Shown here in pieces: positions 41,459-53,763 of a stretch of DNA of 64,000 nt; the first letter of the stretch is position 1; every line of letters begins with the position of its first letter. The DNA lies in NCBI GenBank assembly GCA_964036665.1, contig OZ038526.1, forward strand, positions 8,122,001-8,186,000. Reading direction: 5' to 3'. The notes below the pieces were generated by a model. The model had not been told where the DNA came from. It ran no database searches and saw nothing but the letters and a program-made list of their open reading frames with translations. The translations under genes were made by a program, and so were the position numbers. Origin of the DNA: Gordius sp. MW1 (taxonomy: Eukaryota; Nematomorpha; Gordioida; Gordea; Gordiidae).

Positions 41459-42409
41459 CTGTTAAACAGATGGGCAAAAAACGTTAACGTGACTTGGCCA
41501 TGTTTTACTTGGAGATCAAAATTTTATATAGATTTAAAAAATTGGTCTGTTTATGTTTAGTCGACTAAAGCCAAAGTTCGACAAAACCCATCCGTTTTTA
41601 CAGCGCTAGCAATTAATACTCGTTTCCGCCCCGGTTTATGGAGAGTTTAAGTGACGGAGTGAGTGTTTCAGCCTAACTTAGGTTGGGGTAGAGAATTAAA
41701 AGCTATTGCTTGAGTCAAAGCAAAACCATGTGGTCTGCTAAAAGTAAAGGTTACGAAAACTGCAATGTGATCAAACGACCCATTTTCAGCCTCATACAAC
41801 ACTGAGAAATTTGACAATTATTATAATGCCTTAAATGAACGTATTGCAAAAATTTTTTTGTTTGGGGGGGGGGGGGGGGGGGAGCCCAGTTCAAAATAAT
41901 TCAAACAAAGTTCTTAGTTGATTAAAAGCCGAATTTTATTAGAATCGAAGGGGAGGTGGGTTTAATTGCAGAAAATAGTATTATGATCGAAAGATAGGTC
42001 AGTCAAAAATAACGGCAAAAACTATAATTAATCTTGACCAAAAATTACGGTAAACAGGATAAGAAAAGAGTCATGAGGAAAAACCCTTACATACACCAAA
42101 TTTGGACAATTGCCTAATAAGGCACATTGCATACTTTTTCAAAAAGCAGTCAACTTAATGACTTTATTAAATATGGATGTAATGTCGGTTTGTTTTTCAC
42201 AAAAAATACATGAATGCATTTATAATAACGAGGGGAAATGTGGAATGTGGGAAAAAATATTTAATATTAAAGAAGCAAGTATGACGCGAAACACCAATTT
42301 ACAAGCGTAAAATACTCTCCACAAGCAACACCAACATCAACGTGTTTTTTCATCTAAGAAAATGAGGGGAGACGGTTAAATTCTATTTATATATATGACC
42401 ACTGCTTTA
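41459..42409. other. Sequence upstream of the first plastin exon found, no gene seen
   Basis: No exon encoding the plastin start codon could be recognised here. It contains a G run of about 19 (about 41864-41882). It is either the first intron or the promoter side. Confidence 0.4.
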
Positions 42410-42417
42410 GTCCTTAC

Positions 42418-42586
42418 ATGGGCGTAGCCAGCTTTGTTTCTAGAGGGGGGGGGCAATAATGATTTATGGAGGGGAAAAATGATCATATTTTGACATTTTA
42501 GCCCTAATTTTAATAATTTTTAACAAATTTTGGATTTAGAAGGGGGCAGCCGCCCCTCATTGTCCACCCCCTTGGCTACGCCCATG
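42418..42586. mobile_element. hAT-type MITE with perfect TSD
   Basis: 169 bp, ends ATGGGCGTAGCCAGC and TTGGCTACGCCCATG, perfect 8-bp TSD GTCCTTAC (42410-42417, 42587-42594). One of the best-preserved copies of the short subfamily. Confidence 0.92.
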
Positions 42587-42741
42587 GTCCTTACCAATTA
42601 ATTATCTACTGATGCGAAAATAAATCTTAGAGGCAAAAACATATTTTGGGCTAAAGGCGGATGGGCCAGTTGTTTTTAAGAAATCTACCAAAACAAATAC
42701 CTTAATGAACGTTTTGAAAATAAGACTTTCACGGTTGTAAT

Positions 42742-43568
42742 CAGAGGTCAGAAATGCCCGGCCCGGCCCGCTGCCCGGCCCGGCCCGCTGCCCGGCCCGC
42801 CCGGCCCGGCCCACGGGCCGGGCCGGGCAACTGTCTTAAGTTTTACTTTTCGGACGGGCCCGGGCGGGCACGCTGATAAGATTCGGGCAATTCGGGCATG
42901 CCAAAAATTTTATCAAATTGATTTTCCTCGAAAAAAGAAAAATTCGCTTATAAACAATTTTGGGCCATAATAAATTTGACTAGATTTTTTTCTGTCGCTT
43001 AAATCCTTATCGTACGTTTATATAATGTCCTAAATCCTAATTTTAACTTCTTCAGAATTAAATTTTATGTTATTTCGAATAAATTAGTTTAACTGGTTTA
43101 TCTCAAGATCAAAAATTTTTAATTTTCATATTATATTATAAAAGATTTGTTCTGATCAATATGTCTTTATTTAATGCTTATTTTGTAATAGTGGTTAAAA
43201 GATTTTGGGATTGGATAATTTCTAGTCACGGGCAAATTTTATTAATAAGGCCGGGCAGCTCTAATGGTTTGGGCATGGCTGAGCGGACACTTAGAAGGGT
43301 TCAGGCGGGGAATTTAGTTAAAAATTTAGACCGGGCCGGGTTTGGGCAGAAAAATTTTAACAAATCCGACCTCTGTTTGCGACCTCACAAATTCGGGACT
43401 AACGGGCAAATTTAATATTTCGGGCCGGGCAATTCGGGCAGCTTTAACGATTCGGGCGGGCCCGGGCGGACACTTAGATGGGTTCGGGCGGGCTCGGGCG
43501 GGCAGATTAATTATAAAATCGGGCCGGGCCGGGTTCGGGCTGAAAAATTCTAACAAATCTGACCTCTG
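42742..43568. mobile_element. hAT element with CAGAGGTCAGA ends and GCCCGGCCCGG arrays
   Basis: 827 bp, ends CAGAGGTCAGAAATGCCCGG and ACAAATCTGACCTCTG, perfect 8-bp TSD GTTGTAAT (42734-42741, 43569-43576). The left arm has tandem GGCCCGGCCCGCTGCCC; the right part repeats an internal module GGACACTTAGA...GGGTT twice (about 43285 and about 43468). No transposase. Confidence 0.92.
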
Positions 43569-44561
43569 GTTGTAATGCCGTTACATGAAGAGAGGGGGGG
43601 GGGTAAAGCTGTTTAAATAATCGTATTTTTTGAACTTCGAAAAAAATGGAGATTACTATCACTACCTATATTAATACAAAATATTTAGTTGCCGCCCAAT
43701 ATTCTTTTAAAAAATTTTTTTTTGGTGAGACAATTTTTTCCAAATTTTCAATAATTCGTATCCGAGGATCTATTTTATATCGAGTCGGGTGGAGTTAGGG
43801 CTAAAATCGATATTAATTTGCAAAATTAACATTTCCTTGAACTTGATTTGTAGGACAATTTGTGCTTATTTCAGTGTTGGTGTGAGTCTAGTCAGGGTTA
43901 AAAATTTCATTATTTAAATCGAATCGAGCCTGGGGTTTAAATAAAAACAAAAGTTAAAGCCATATCGTTGTATAAAATTAAAGCCTTTGCTAATAATAAA
44001 ATTTGACGAATATCCAATGCGCCTTAGGGCCTTTAGACAGTGTCAAGCGCCAATACTCATTAGTCATATATTACCAATTCGCTATAACTATATAGTTGAG
44101 TTGTCTGTAGCCTACCAAATTAATCCATGTTAAATATTATTTAAACTAAAACAAGTAGGGTCCGGGATAGTAATGTAAAGGATTTGTCATAAAATGTCAG
44201 TTTTTTAATCACGGGTTTGATTAACGAAAAATTCCAAATTTTCCTTTTGGTTCTGGCGGCCATTATCAAGTTTTCAGGAGTCTAAACTAAAACAAATATA
44301 GCCGGGAGGCGGGGCAAGCGCTTAATCAGGTTACCGGATTAATAAATGATTCATTTATGGGTAAGTAAACATCGCCTTAACTTACGCAAACAACTATAAA
44401 CCCAGCGATCTATCTACCTACCTACTTTACTTACCCAAGCCGTTCTCTTTACCTTAAAACCAAGCATTAATGAAAAGCAAAACGGAGGGATGGGGGAATT
44501 TTTGGAGTCCATGAGTAACTCAACTCAACCAATCTTTCACTGTCTCCAGAACTATGTGTAG

Positions 44562-44990
44562 AGTCCAGCAAAATGGAATTTCTTTGGCCCGAGCCCGGCA
44601 CTTTTTATTTTATTTTGCCCGAGCACGATATTTTTTTACTCAGGCCCGAATTTTTTACAATGTAATTTTATAACAAAATTTATTCAGAATACCCACGCGC
44701 ACCTTACAGTCAACAGAAAAATATTTTGTCTCCTCTAAATAGCCTACTCAAAAGGAATTAGTAAAAAGTTTTAAAAAATCTTTTAATTGGATTTTGCCTC
44801 GGACCGGGCTCGGGTTGACTTATAAGGCCCGACCCGAGCTCGAGGCCTAATCAAATTTAAATTTTTGGCACGAGCCCGGCCCAACAAAGTCGGCTGCCCC
44901 CTCTAAATCAAGTAATTCTTAAAAATTGGACTTAATATCATTTTGCTCTTCCCTAAAGCACCCCAATCCTGGCTACACCCATATTGGCGA
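44562..44990. repeat. Truncated TAGAGCCCTGCA-family hAT joined to a MITE fragment
   Basis: Begins TAGAGTCCAGCAAAATGG with GGCCCGAGCCCGG arms. At about 44890 it runs directly into CGGCTGCCCCCTCTAAATC and ends CCTGGCTACACCCAT, the right part of a CATGGGCGTAGCC MITE. Confidence 0.55.
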
Positions 44991-46149
44991 ATATGAAAAT
45001 ATGCTAGGTAGCTCGATTAGTTCGGGAAAACTTGCTAATAAATGCTACGATATATAGCCATAAGGGCAGGCCATTTCCCAGATGATTATAATATAGATCG
45101 TAAATGATGTTAATAAGCTGGAGAAGCTATTAAGGAGATGAAACTGCGAGGTCGGAGCGAAAGGAACCATATGGGTTAGCGCGGGGGGGGGAGGCTAATA
45201 AAAAGAGGGGAAATCGGCAAAAACAAAAGCGAAAACAGCTTTTATGGAAAGTGCACGCAAGATGGAACACAATCATGATTATAAAATCACCGGGGAGCCT
45301 TTAGCATTTTTGCAGTGATCGAATAGGTCTGGATGACCTGGGATGGATAAACGAAAATTTTGTACTTCCTTTCCGATTCCGATTGATTCAACAAAATTAT
45401 CGTTAAATAATAGAATTGCGCGAGGCTAATGAGGGATGCAGCGGCTGCAGTTTGTGCATGCTATATAAGGTTTTGTGTGTGAAATTAGTCGATTATAAAG
45501 GCCGTTGACCGAGACAATTCTAACAAATTGTTGATCGAATCGATTTTAAATTATTTAACAAAAGGTTTCCCTAATTTAGTGCTTAAAAAGTTGTCGCAAT
45601 CCCCCCCCCCCAAAAAAAAACAATATTTTTCGTCTTTTTACCATGCAGCACTATTAATTTACACTTGGCAACATCCTAAATGCAAATACAGAAAACAGAG
45701 TTATTTATGCTTAAATATGCTACGAAAATTTGAAGCGCCGTGAAACAAATTAACATAAAAAATTTATAGGAGCCCCGTAGTAGTAGAGGAAAGTAAGCGT
45801 CATATGGAAGTAATTAGAGATCCCAAGCATGCAGTAGGAACAAAGTCAATGAGCCAAGCAAGCTAGCATTCCAGCCACATTTGCCTCTTTGTGCCCACCA
45901 ACCTTGTATTCGCTCGCGCCGCCATTAAAAGAAATTTTAAGCCATGCCGCTGCGGTTTAATCATTTACACGTGCTCGTACGAGGAATCCTTTCGCAGAAC
46001 ACAAAAACTAAAGATTTCGTTCTAAAAGGAAAAATGAAACCTATAATATCCTGATTCACCGCTTGGCGAGGCCGAAAATTTAGAAGCGAAATTAGGTACA
46101 ACAATTTATTCGCAGGGGATTTTAAGGCCCGTTCCTGATAAAATAATTG

Positions 46150-46382
46150 GTTATCTAGGGGGGGGCAGATTAAAATTTTCCTGCGACCAAAAAAAAATCC
46201 AAAAAATCCAAAAATTTTTCTGAGAGCAAAAAAAAAGCAACTGCCCTAGATTAGGCAGTGTGGGCAGCCAGACCCCTTGCCTCCCCCCCTGGCAAATTGG
46301 GGGGGGGGGGGCAAAACATAATTTTTTTTTAATTTGTTAGGGTTTTTGTATAGAAATTTTTTTTCCCTGCGTACGCCCATGG
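46150..46382. repeat. hAT MITE, long subfamily, left end lost
   Basis: GGGGGGGCAGATTAAAATTT through GGCAGTGTGGGCAGCCAGAC to CTGCGTACGCCCATG. It closely parallels 7871-8247 without the left CATGGGCGTACCC end. Confidence 0.7.
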
Positions 46383-47199
46383 CGTTATATTAGAATTTTA
46401 ATTGAACGACTTAAGGAGACGGCTATAAATTTAAGGGTCCGAGAATTAAGACGCTTATTTTGGGGGGGGGGGGGGAATTAACTAGTATTATTTGAAGGTT
46501 TATGCAAATCCATCTCAGAACTTTTACTATGTCATAGTTAAAAGCAAAATTAATAGCTTTAATCTCAGCCCAATTGCCTATTATCACAATATAGCGTCCC
46601 TAGCCCAAAAGCTCAGTTTTACATGCCGTTTTCACTCTGCAGAATAAAAATCGAATCGCAAACCCTCGTGCAATGAATGTCACATAATCGGACATCTGTT
46701 TTCGAGCAGCATGGCTAGTTCACAAGGTACACCAAGAAAGGAAGGGGGAAGCAAGGGGAAAGGAAGGGCGGCTCTTTACCCACACAGATGACATTGCTAT
46801 GCAATGTGCATGCTAAGACTTAAAGCGAAGCAGCTCTCCTCTAGTAGCTAAAGAGCGAAAAGAAGGCGTCCAATGAAAATGTTTTGTCCGACATTTCTCG
46901 CCTGGAAATAATGACAAAGGGAAACGGGCAGAGGGGGGGGGAGGGACGCATTTTGCATTCATTCGATCGCCACCACAAGGCTAACCTTAGTGGTGTGGTG
47001 TGGTCGGGGAAGGAGGAGAGAGGGGACAATTAAATGTCACACCAACCACACCACACCCAGTCGCAATGTGTCCGCCCTCCTCTGCCTCCCTATCTCCTGC
47101 TCCACGATATTTGCGAGGAGGAATAGGAGGGCAAGGAGCTTACACGGATTGAAGCGAGCAACTTTCACATTATATAAGATGGAGGCTTTGATACATAGA

Positions 47200-50100
47200 A
47201 ATAGCTAGGGCAAGCGATATAAAAAAATTCGTCATAAAATCCAGGCTACCTATAACATTCATTTGGGCAAAGAAACGTAAAATTTAAAGAATTAACAGAT
47301 TTTTGAAGCCCAGTCTCGAGCAAAGATGGAGCCTAAATAATGCAAACCTTATAAAGAATCGCGGATCGCTAGTTTATTATCAGGTATAAGCGTAAATGAC
47401 GAGTCTGTGTCGAATGAATGGCGTTTCGTTAAAATAAAATTATTATTGATTCTACCATAAAAAACGATTTTAAGGAATTATAATATTCAATACTCCTCAA
47501 ACGACATATATATCTTAAATCAGCGTAGAAAGAATGGCGTAGGTCAAATGTTAAAACTAACTAATTCCATCTACTAACGTCGAATTTCAAAACTTCAAAG
47601 AGTGATAATTTTAATTTTTCAACCACGTTAAACGAAGATCGATTTTAGTTATTTGTGGCGGGCGCGGGCCGAACCTTTTACCGTGTACATCGTGTAATTC
47701 CAAGAAGGCCAACATTAATTAGTGTCGCCGGCGGGGTCTCAGGAGGTTAATTCCGTGGATACCTGCTGCGCGCTAATTATCTATGCAGGAATGCCGTGCC
47801 TCAAACACCCCGCACATACTCAAACTCTTCTTAACAACCAACGAACGATACACGCATATCTCGCGGAAACTAAAGGTTGTTCGGGTAGTACTACAGGGCA
47901 CACCAGCTCTGGAATTCCCCTTACCAGAGTAGTCAGCTATACGAAATACCTCTAGTATGGCGATTGATAGCTTTCGGCCCCACCTCTATGTTTAATATGA
48001 ACGTTCTTGAGTCAGTTATTTAAATCCTACGCAGTTTTGTGACAAGTCGAATGGTTATATATATATCTACCAAATGGCCAAAACCTACTGATGATTTGTC
48101 AATCTTTTCGAATTTTCTACGTGAACAATTGATGCGTTCTAACTAAAAGACCTGATTTTGTCGCCTAAAGGATCCAATAAAAAACCGCAATAGCTAGTAA
48201 ACTAGGTGCATATCTCCGCATAACTAAAACGACTTAAGAGGGGAACAATATCCTGAGTAAGGTGAAATACGACAAATAGGTAAGACTTGGGGGTGTGAGA
48301 GGGATGGGGGGTGGGAAAGAAAGTTATGGGTTATGATGTTCGGTTGAGTAGGTGGGTCGCTAGGTCGCGGCGAGCACCCTCAACCCGACCCCCTTCTCAT
48401 TTTGCACTGCTTAAGGAGTTGCTTAAATAACGCAAGATGTAAGGTATTAATCTAAAGGTGGGGAAGGATAGCGTATAGAGGTTATGTATGTAGTATCAGG
48501 CAGGCACTTACCAATCTCAGTGAGTGTCGTGCTCCAGCTAGATGGAAAGTTCTGAAGAGCAAGCACACCACACGTTAGGTGGTGATAATACCCTATTTTA
48601 ACTCGATTCAAGCGTTGGTTGGGGCTAACGTCACCACCCAGCCGGGAATTATTGAGGATGCTTGCGCCCAATTCCTTTCGAACAAAGGATGAGTCTTTCA
48701 GGAAAAGTGTTATAAATGCAAGGACGAGTGAAGAGGGACTTAACAAAGTGAATGGGGATGGGTCCTGGTGGGTAACAAATATTTTGACAAACACCTATTG
48801 GTGGGGTGCGTGCGATTAACTAAGTTACAAAGGTAGGCCCCTAGTATTTGTAATTTTAACGTTAAGTCGCTTTAATCCCTTATTCAATACATGGGTGTTA
48901 TATCTGGGAAAAATGGGCTTATTTTTTAAGCGAAGGCATAAATTTTTTGTATTGTAAAAATGTGGTACTTACTTATATAAATAATAATAATCTTTATGTG
49001 AAATTTTGACGTTAAAATTAAGGTTTTTAAAACTCGTTGACCAAGGGGTTAAAAATGATATTGGGGATTAGGAGATTTAAATGCATCAAATTTTGAAGCC
49101 CAATCAAAGGAGCGTAGGGGGTAAAAGGTTATTCATTGGTTATTGTTAAGGCCAGGGGAAAGTGTACTGCCATCCTAGATTTTATTGGCTGCAAGTCGGC
49201 GGGGGTCAAGGTAAGCACTTAAATCAGCTGATTCATAGTTGTCCAAGGGGGCAATCGGGCGACAACAAAATGTGCGGATGGAACTACTAATATGCCGCAA
49301 CCGTGCCTTAAGCCAATAAAAATGGGAAGACAGTCTGGACTCTAGGATAAATTAAAGCTCCAAAACCCCATCATTCATTGAAAGCTCAAAATTTTTCGGG
49401 TGCAGCGCCAGGCCAGGCATGAGAACTCGATGATAGGGCCAATCTATAAAATAAATTCAGATGAGGGGTGCAGGAACTTGACTCCGCAAAGCCTTATTTT
49501 TCTGCAATTTTAACGGTAAAAGGGATGATGGGAGAACGCGATGGGCGTTAATGCTGAGATAACCCACGTTAGTCGGGCTCGGGGTTTGGGTCGAACGACT
49601 CGAGTTTGGTCCGAGTACTCAAAACGGGGCCAGGCATGGTAAATCGCATCAAACTATGGCTAAGGGTGTGAACAATTTAGGAATGCTTTAAACTTCATTC
49701 GTTGCGAGATCTGAAATTATGCGAGAGCGTTAATGATTTGTTAGGGCTCCCTACTAACCAGGGCACCAGCATATGCCGTGCTGCCAGCCTAAAAATATCG
49801 AGAGCCAAGCGCACACTCTAACTAACCCCCCGCCTCCCTCCCCTTTATAAGCTGGCCCGCCTCAACAACCACATTACATAATGGAGAATGGGAGAAATAT
49901 TACCACATGAAGAAGAAATAGAGATGCTGTTGCGCGATAAATGGATGCATGCCGATGCATGCCGGGAAAGATGGAAAGAGATGAATTAGATTTTGAAAAA
50001 ATTTTTAAACAAGGAGGGGGAGGGATCCTACAATATTTTTTAAAATCATTGAAAGAGGCCGCCTAGAGCTTTGTGCTTTTTGCAATGGCGCATTTTGACC

Positions 50101-50590
50101 TAAACTTTATTGATTGCTATGCAATTTATGGGCGCGCTTTTGGTTTGCCGTGGAGATTTTGAATGGCTGTGGACTTATGCTTCTGTAAAAGACTTTTATT
50201 TCGCTTTTGCGAATAGACTAGCTTATGACCGCTGGTTGGCTTTTATTTTTTGAGCCCAATATCCATTATTGTTGTTGTGCCCGACTGCTTAGCGGGCAAC
50301 TTGTCTAGGTTGTTACTATATATCGAATAAACTGGCTAAATGATTCCCAGCAAATTGATGACCGTTGCTTAATTCGATCTTATTTGTTTTGAATAGAAAG
50401 GGCGCTACACATATAATTTTTCCAAGACTATGGCAATAGCAATCAATGCAACGCCAAAAAAAATTGCATTTAGCGAACATGGGTTTAAGTTAGATACATT
50501 AGTTAGTCTTACATTTTACACAAAATCTGTCTAAGCTATCAATTTCATATTTATGTCGTTGGCCCTTGAATAATTATGAGCGTAAGCAGT
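47200..50590. other. Unassigned intergenic sequence
   Basis: Less AT-rich than the average of the window, with G- and A-rich stretches but no recognisable protein. The longest frame (115 codons, minus strand, 48447-48794) has no family resemblance. A short relative of the 13959-14060 segment (TCTAGGTTGTT...AACTGGCTAAATGATTCC) lies at about 50303-50360. Confidence 0.4.
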
Positions 50591-50591
50591 C

Positions 50592-50740
50592 CATGGGTCT
50601 AGCCGAGGGGGGCGGCTCCCCTCCTCTAAATCCAAAAATTTGACGAAATTCATCAAAATTATGGCTAAAATTTGAAAAATGATTTTGTTGCTCCCTAAAT
50701 CATCATTGCCCCTCTCCATTCCTTGCTGGCTACGCCCACG
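50592..50740. mobile_element. hAT-type MITE, short subfamily, reversed
   Basis: 149 bp, ends CATGGGTCTAGCCGAGG and CTGGCTACGCCCACG, interior in the opposite orientation to 42418-42586. The TSD is not exact (AGCAGTCC/AGTGCACC). Confidence 0.7.
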
Positions 50741-51031
50741 AGTGCACCAAAATTATTTCCATAGTTTGAGGGCTAATATTGATTTTGTTTAAGCCCGACT
50801 AAGAATTGACTAATTAGATTTAATATAAGAGATGTATATTATTCATAGGTCCCTCATTGGCTAAGAGACATAACAAGTGAGAAAGGGTTTGAATATATTG
50901 AAAAACTAGACCCATATTAATAGGCAAAGTTGGGTTGGCCCAAAAAATCAATAAATTGTTTGAAGGGGTAAAAACGTGTGACATGTAAACAGACGTTACA
51001 AAACATCATGGACTATTATTTTATCTACACT

Positions 51032-51193
51032 CATGAGTGTAGGCAAGGGTGGCGGCTGCCCCTCTCTAATCTCAAAAATCCTCTTAAATTTACTATAATT
51101 ATGGGTAAATTTTCAATAAATTTTCATTTGACCCCCCGCCCCCCCCCCCCCAAATCTTTATTGCCCCCTCTAAGTCGAATCCTGGCTACATCA
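51032..51193. mobile_element. hAT-type MITE, short subfamily, diverged
   Basis: CATGAGTGTAGGCAAGGGTG to AATCCTGGCTACATCA, with the family interior and a C12 tract. Ends and TSD are decayed. Confidence 0.6.
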
Positions 51194-52402
51194 AAGTGTA
51201 CACTTAACATAAACTACGCTGTTGAATATTGGAGGATACTATTTAAAATTATATTTTTTTATAAGATAAATGGTAAAAATAGATGAATTAATTTCAAGTA
51301 TTAATTAGTGAAATTGTCAACAGAATTAAAAGTTATACATGGGAGATATAAATAGTGGAAATTAAAAAAAACTAAGGGTTATAAAATTTACTTGTTTTGC
51401 AAATATATATGGTTTAAATTGTTTATATAAGCAAAAATAACGCCTACACTTAAATAATATAAACAGAAAATTAAAATAACTTCCATAATTTAACAAATTA
51501 ATGTAACTGTTTAATTTAAATGCAATAAAAAATTTCTTTGAAGCAAAGTTACACAAAGTAAAAATTTAAAAAAGATATAATCAATATAATATAGTACTAT
51601 CATATAAATCAATGTTACTGTTTTAAAAATTCGCGATAATTCCTCCTTTTGTTCTATGTTGAGTCGAATATTTTCATATTTGCGATCACCCATTTATAAA
51701 AATTTAAAATAATGTCCAATACCGTTAAATGAATGAAACGTGTACGTATGATTTACAGTTAGATGAAATTGTTTTTCATTAAGTAAAGCGCATTTTGATT
51801 TATACCCCACAAGCCATGATTGTATTGGAAGTAGGACTATATATGTCAGTTTTTTTGTAAAAATTACTAATAATGAAATATAATATGCTGCATTAATCAT
51901 ATGTATATTTGGTTAGATAAATCTTAATAGTTAAGTTAAATATAATTAAATCCATTATTATTTTCAAAAATAAAGGCTAGATTAAATTTTTAATTAAAAA
52001 GGCCGTTAAGCAAGAAGTTAAATTGGCCCTAAAAAATAATTGATTTATATCATTTTTTATTATTTAAGTTTATTATTCAAAATGGTTAATATACATTAGG
52101 TTTATTCAGTGTTTTTAATTATAAAAAATTAATAGGTATATAGTGGAAACTAGAGATTACAAAAGTCAACCTACATAATGCTTTATATTTTATATGTTCT
52201 CAAATACATAATAATTTAAATTAAAGACACTTTAACACAAAGAGATCTGGCATTATATTGCACAAATTTTTTTTAATAATTAATGCAACTTGAAACCAAA
52301 TTGTTTCTAAATTATGATGTATAGGAAAAACAATTACATATTTGTATTTAGCGCAAAGAACTTAATAATAACACAGCTCTACAAATATTGACTTTGTGAT
52401 TT

Positions 52403-53244
52403 CATCCCGCTATCTAACCTATAATTTTGATAGAGAATTTTGCGCTGATTCATAATGTGTTTTTATTTTTTCCCCAAAACCTCCCGTTTTTTAAATAAAT
52501 GAGAATGAAGGTGCAAAAAATGCCCATTTTACCCCTTTTTGAGGCTCAATAGCCACGAAATTTTTAATTTATATTAAAAAATATTAATTTATTCCAGTAG
52601 ATTAAAATTTAATCTATACGTCCATTATTTTATTTTTTTATATCATCCTTATATTTAAATTTATACCCGTTTGCGTAAACCCCTTCTCCTTATCAAAATT
52701 CGTCCCACGATGTCTGGTAAAAGGAGTACATTAGAGTTCATAATGCATACGCGATGTTTACTAACACATATCTCTCTCCCTTCACCTACTCTCCTCTCCA
52801 TCTCCTCCACTCCCGCCCACTTCATGTGTGCTTGTATAGATATGGGGGCGGGAGTGTAAGATGGAGAATTGGAGAGAGAGATGTGTTAGTAAACAGCGCG
52901 TGTGTAGTATGAACTCTAATGTACTCCGTTTTCCAAACATAGTGGACGAATTTTGATAAGGGGAAGGGGTTCACAAAAACGCCAATAAATTTAAATAGAG
53001 GGTAAAACAAAAAAATAAAATAATGGACGTATAGATGAAACTTTAATCTACAAGAATAAGTTAATATTTTTGATATCACTTATAAATTTCGTGGGTATTG
53101 AGCCTCAAAAAGGGGTAAAATGGGCATTTTTTGCACCTTCAACCTCGTTTATCTTTAAAATAGGAGGTTTTGGAAAAAAACTAAAAACACTTTATTAATC
53201 AGCGCAAAATTCTCTATCATAATTATAGGTTAGATAGCAGGATG
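52403..53244. mobile_element. Foldback (palindromic) element, 842 bp
   Basis: Arms of about 420 bp run inverted around a centre near 52838. Outer ends CATCCCGCTATCTAACC and GGTTAGATAGCAGGATG; inner edges CACTCCCGCCCACT and GGGGGCGGGAGTG. Immediately right is a hairpin GTAGAC-CTGTT-GTCTAC (53254-53270). TTTGTGATTT occurs on both outer sides (52393, 53271), a possible TSD if the hairpin belongs to the element. No ORF. Confidence 0.8.
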
Positions 53245-53763
53245 TTTTTTTTGTAGACCTGTTGTCTACAGTTTGTGATTTATTTTTTTGCAAACCTATG
53301 TTAGTAAACACCTCTAATAATCTTTATACTTTATAAAATATAGATACTATAAGAATGGTGATCTTTATGACTAATATTTATGCATTACACATCATTTCTC
53401 ATAATTAGTCAATAACAATGTAATAATTTAGCGCCTTCAGATTCAGTATTAATAAAATAATTTTGCTTGACAGCACAAATTTTAAAAAATATTTGCTGAC
53501 CATGCATTATTTAAATTCTGATTTTTATAAAAATCACAATAAATATATACTAAAGATGAATTCTGACAATATATTTCTAGAGACGAATTCACTCGATTTT
53601 GATGATATCACATGGTAGTTTAGGAATCAACATAATTGTAAGGCACACTTTCTAATCCTGCTATTCTTATGTATTTTCCAAGTTGACTCTTGCCTTAATT
53701 TAGGTAATAATATAGTCAAGCAGGTTACCCCACTCAGCTCGATTACAATAATGTGAGTCAGTG

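Noticed and set aside
42602..43575. Gly/Pro/Arg-rich frames on both strands
   Set aside because: Produced by GGCCCGG arrays of the hAT element at 42742-43568; open in several frames at once, as simple repeats are.
44437..44480. Strong donor GTAAGTAAAG preceded by ATG on the minus strand as plastin first exon
   Set aside because: The short peptide does not resemble a plastin N-terminus; at most an untranslated exon, with no further support.
48447..48794. 115-codon minus-strand frame
   Set aside because: No recognisable domain, an antisense frame is open over part of the same span, and there is no splice or transposon context.
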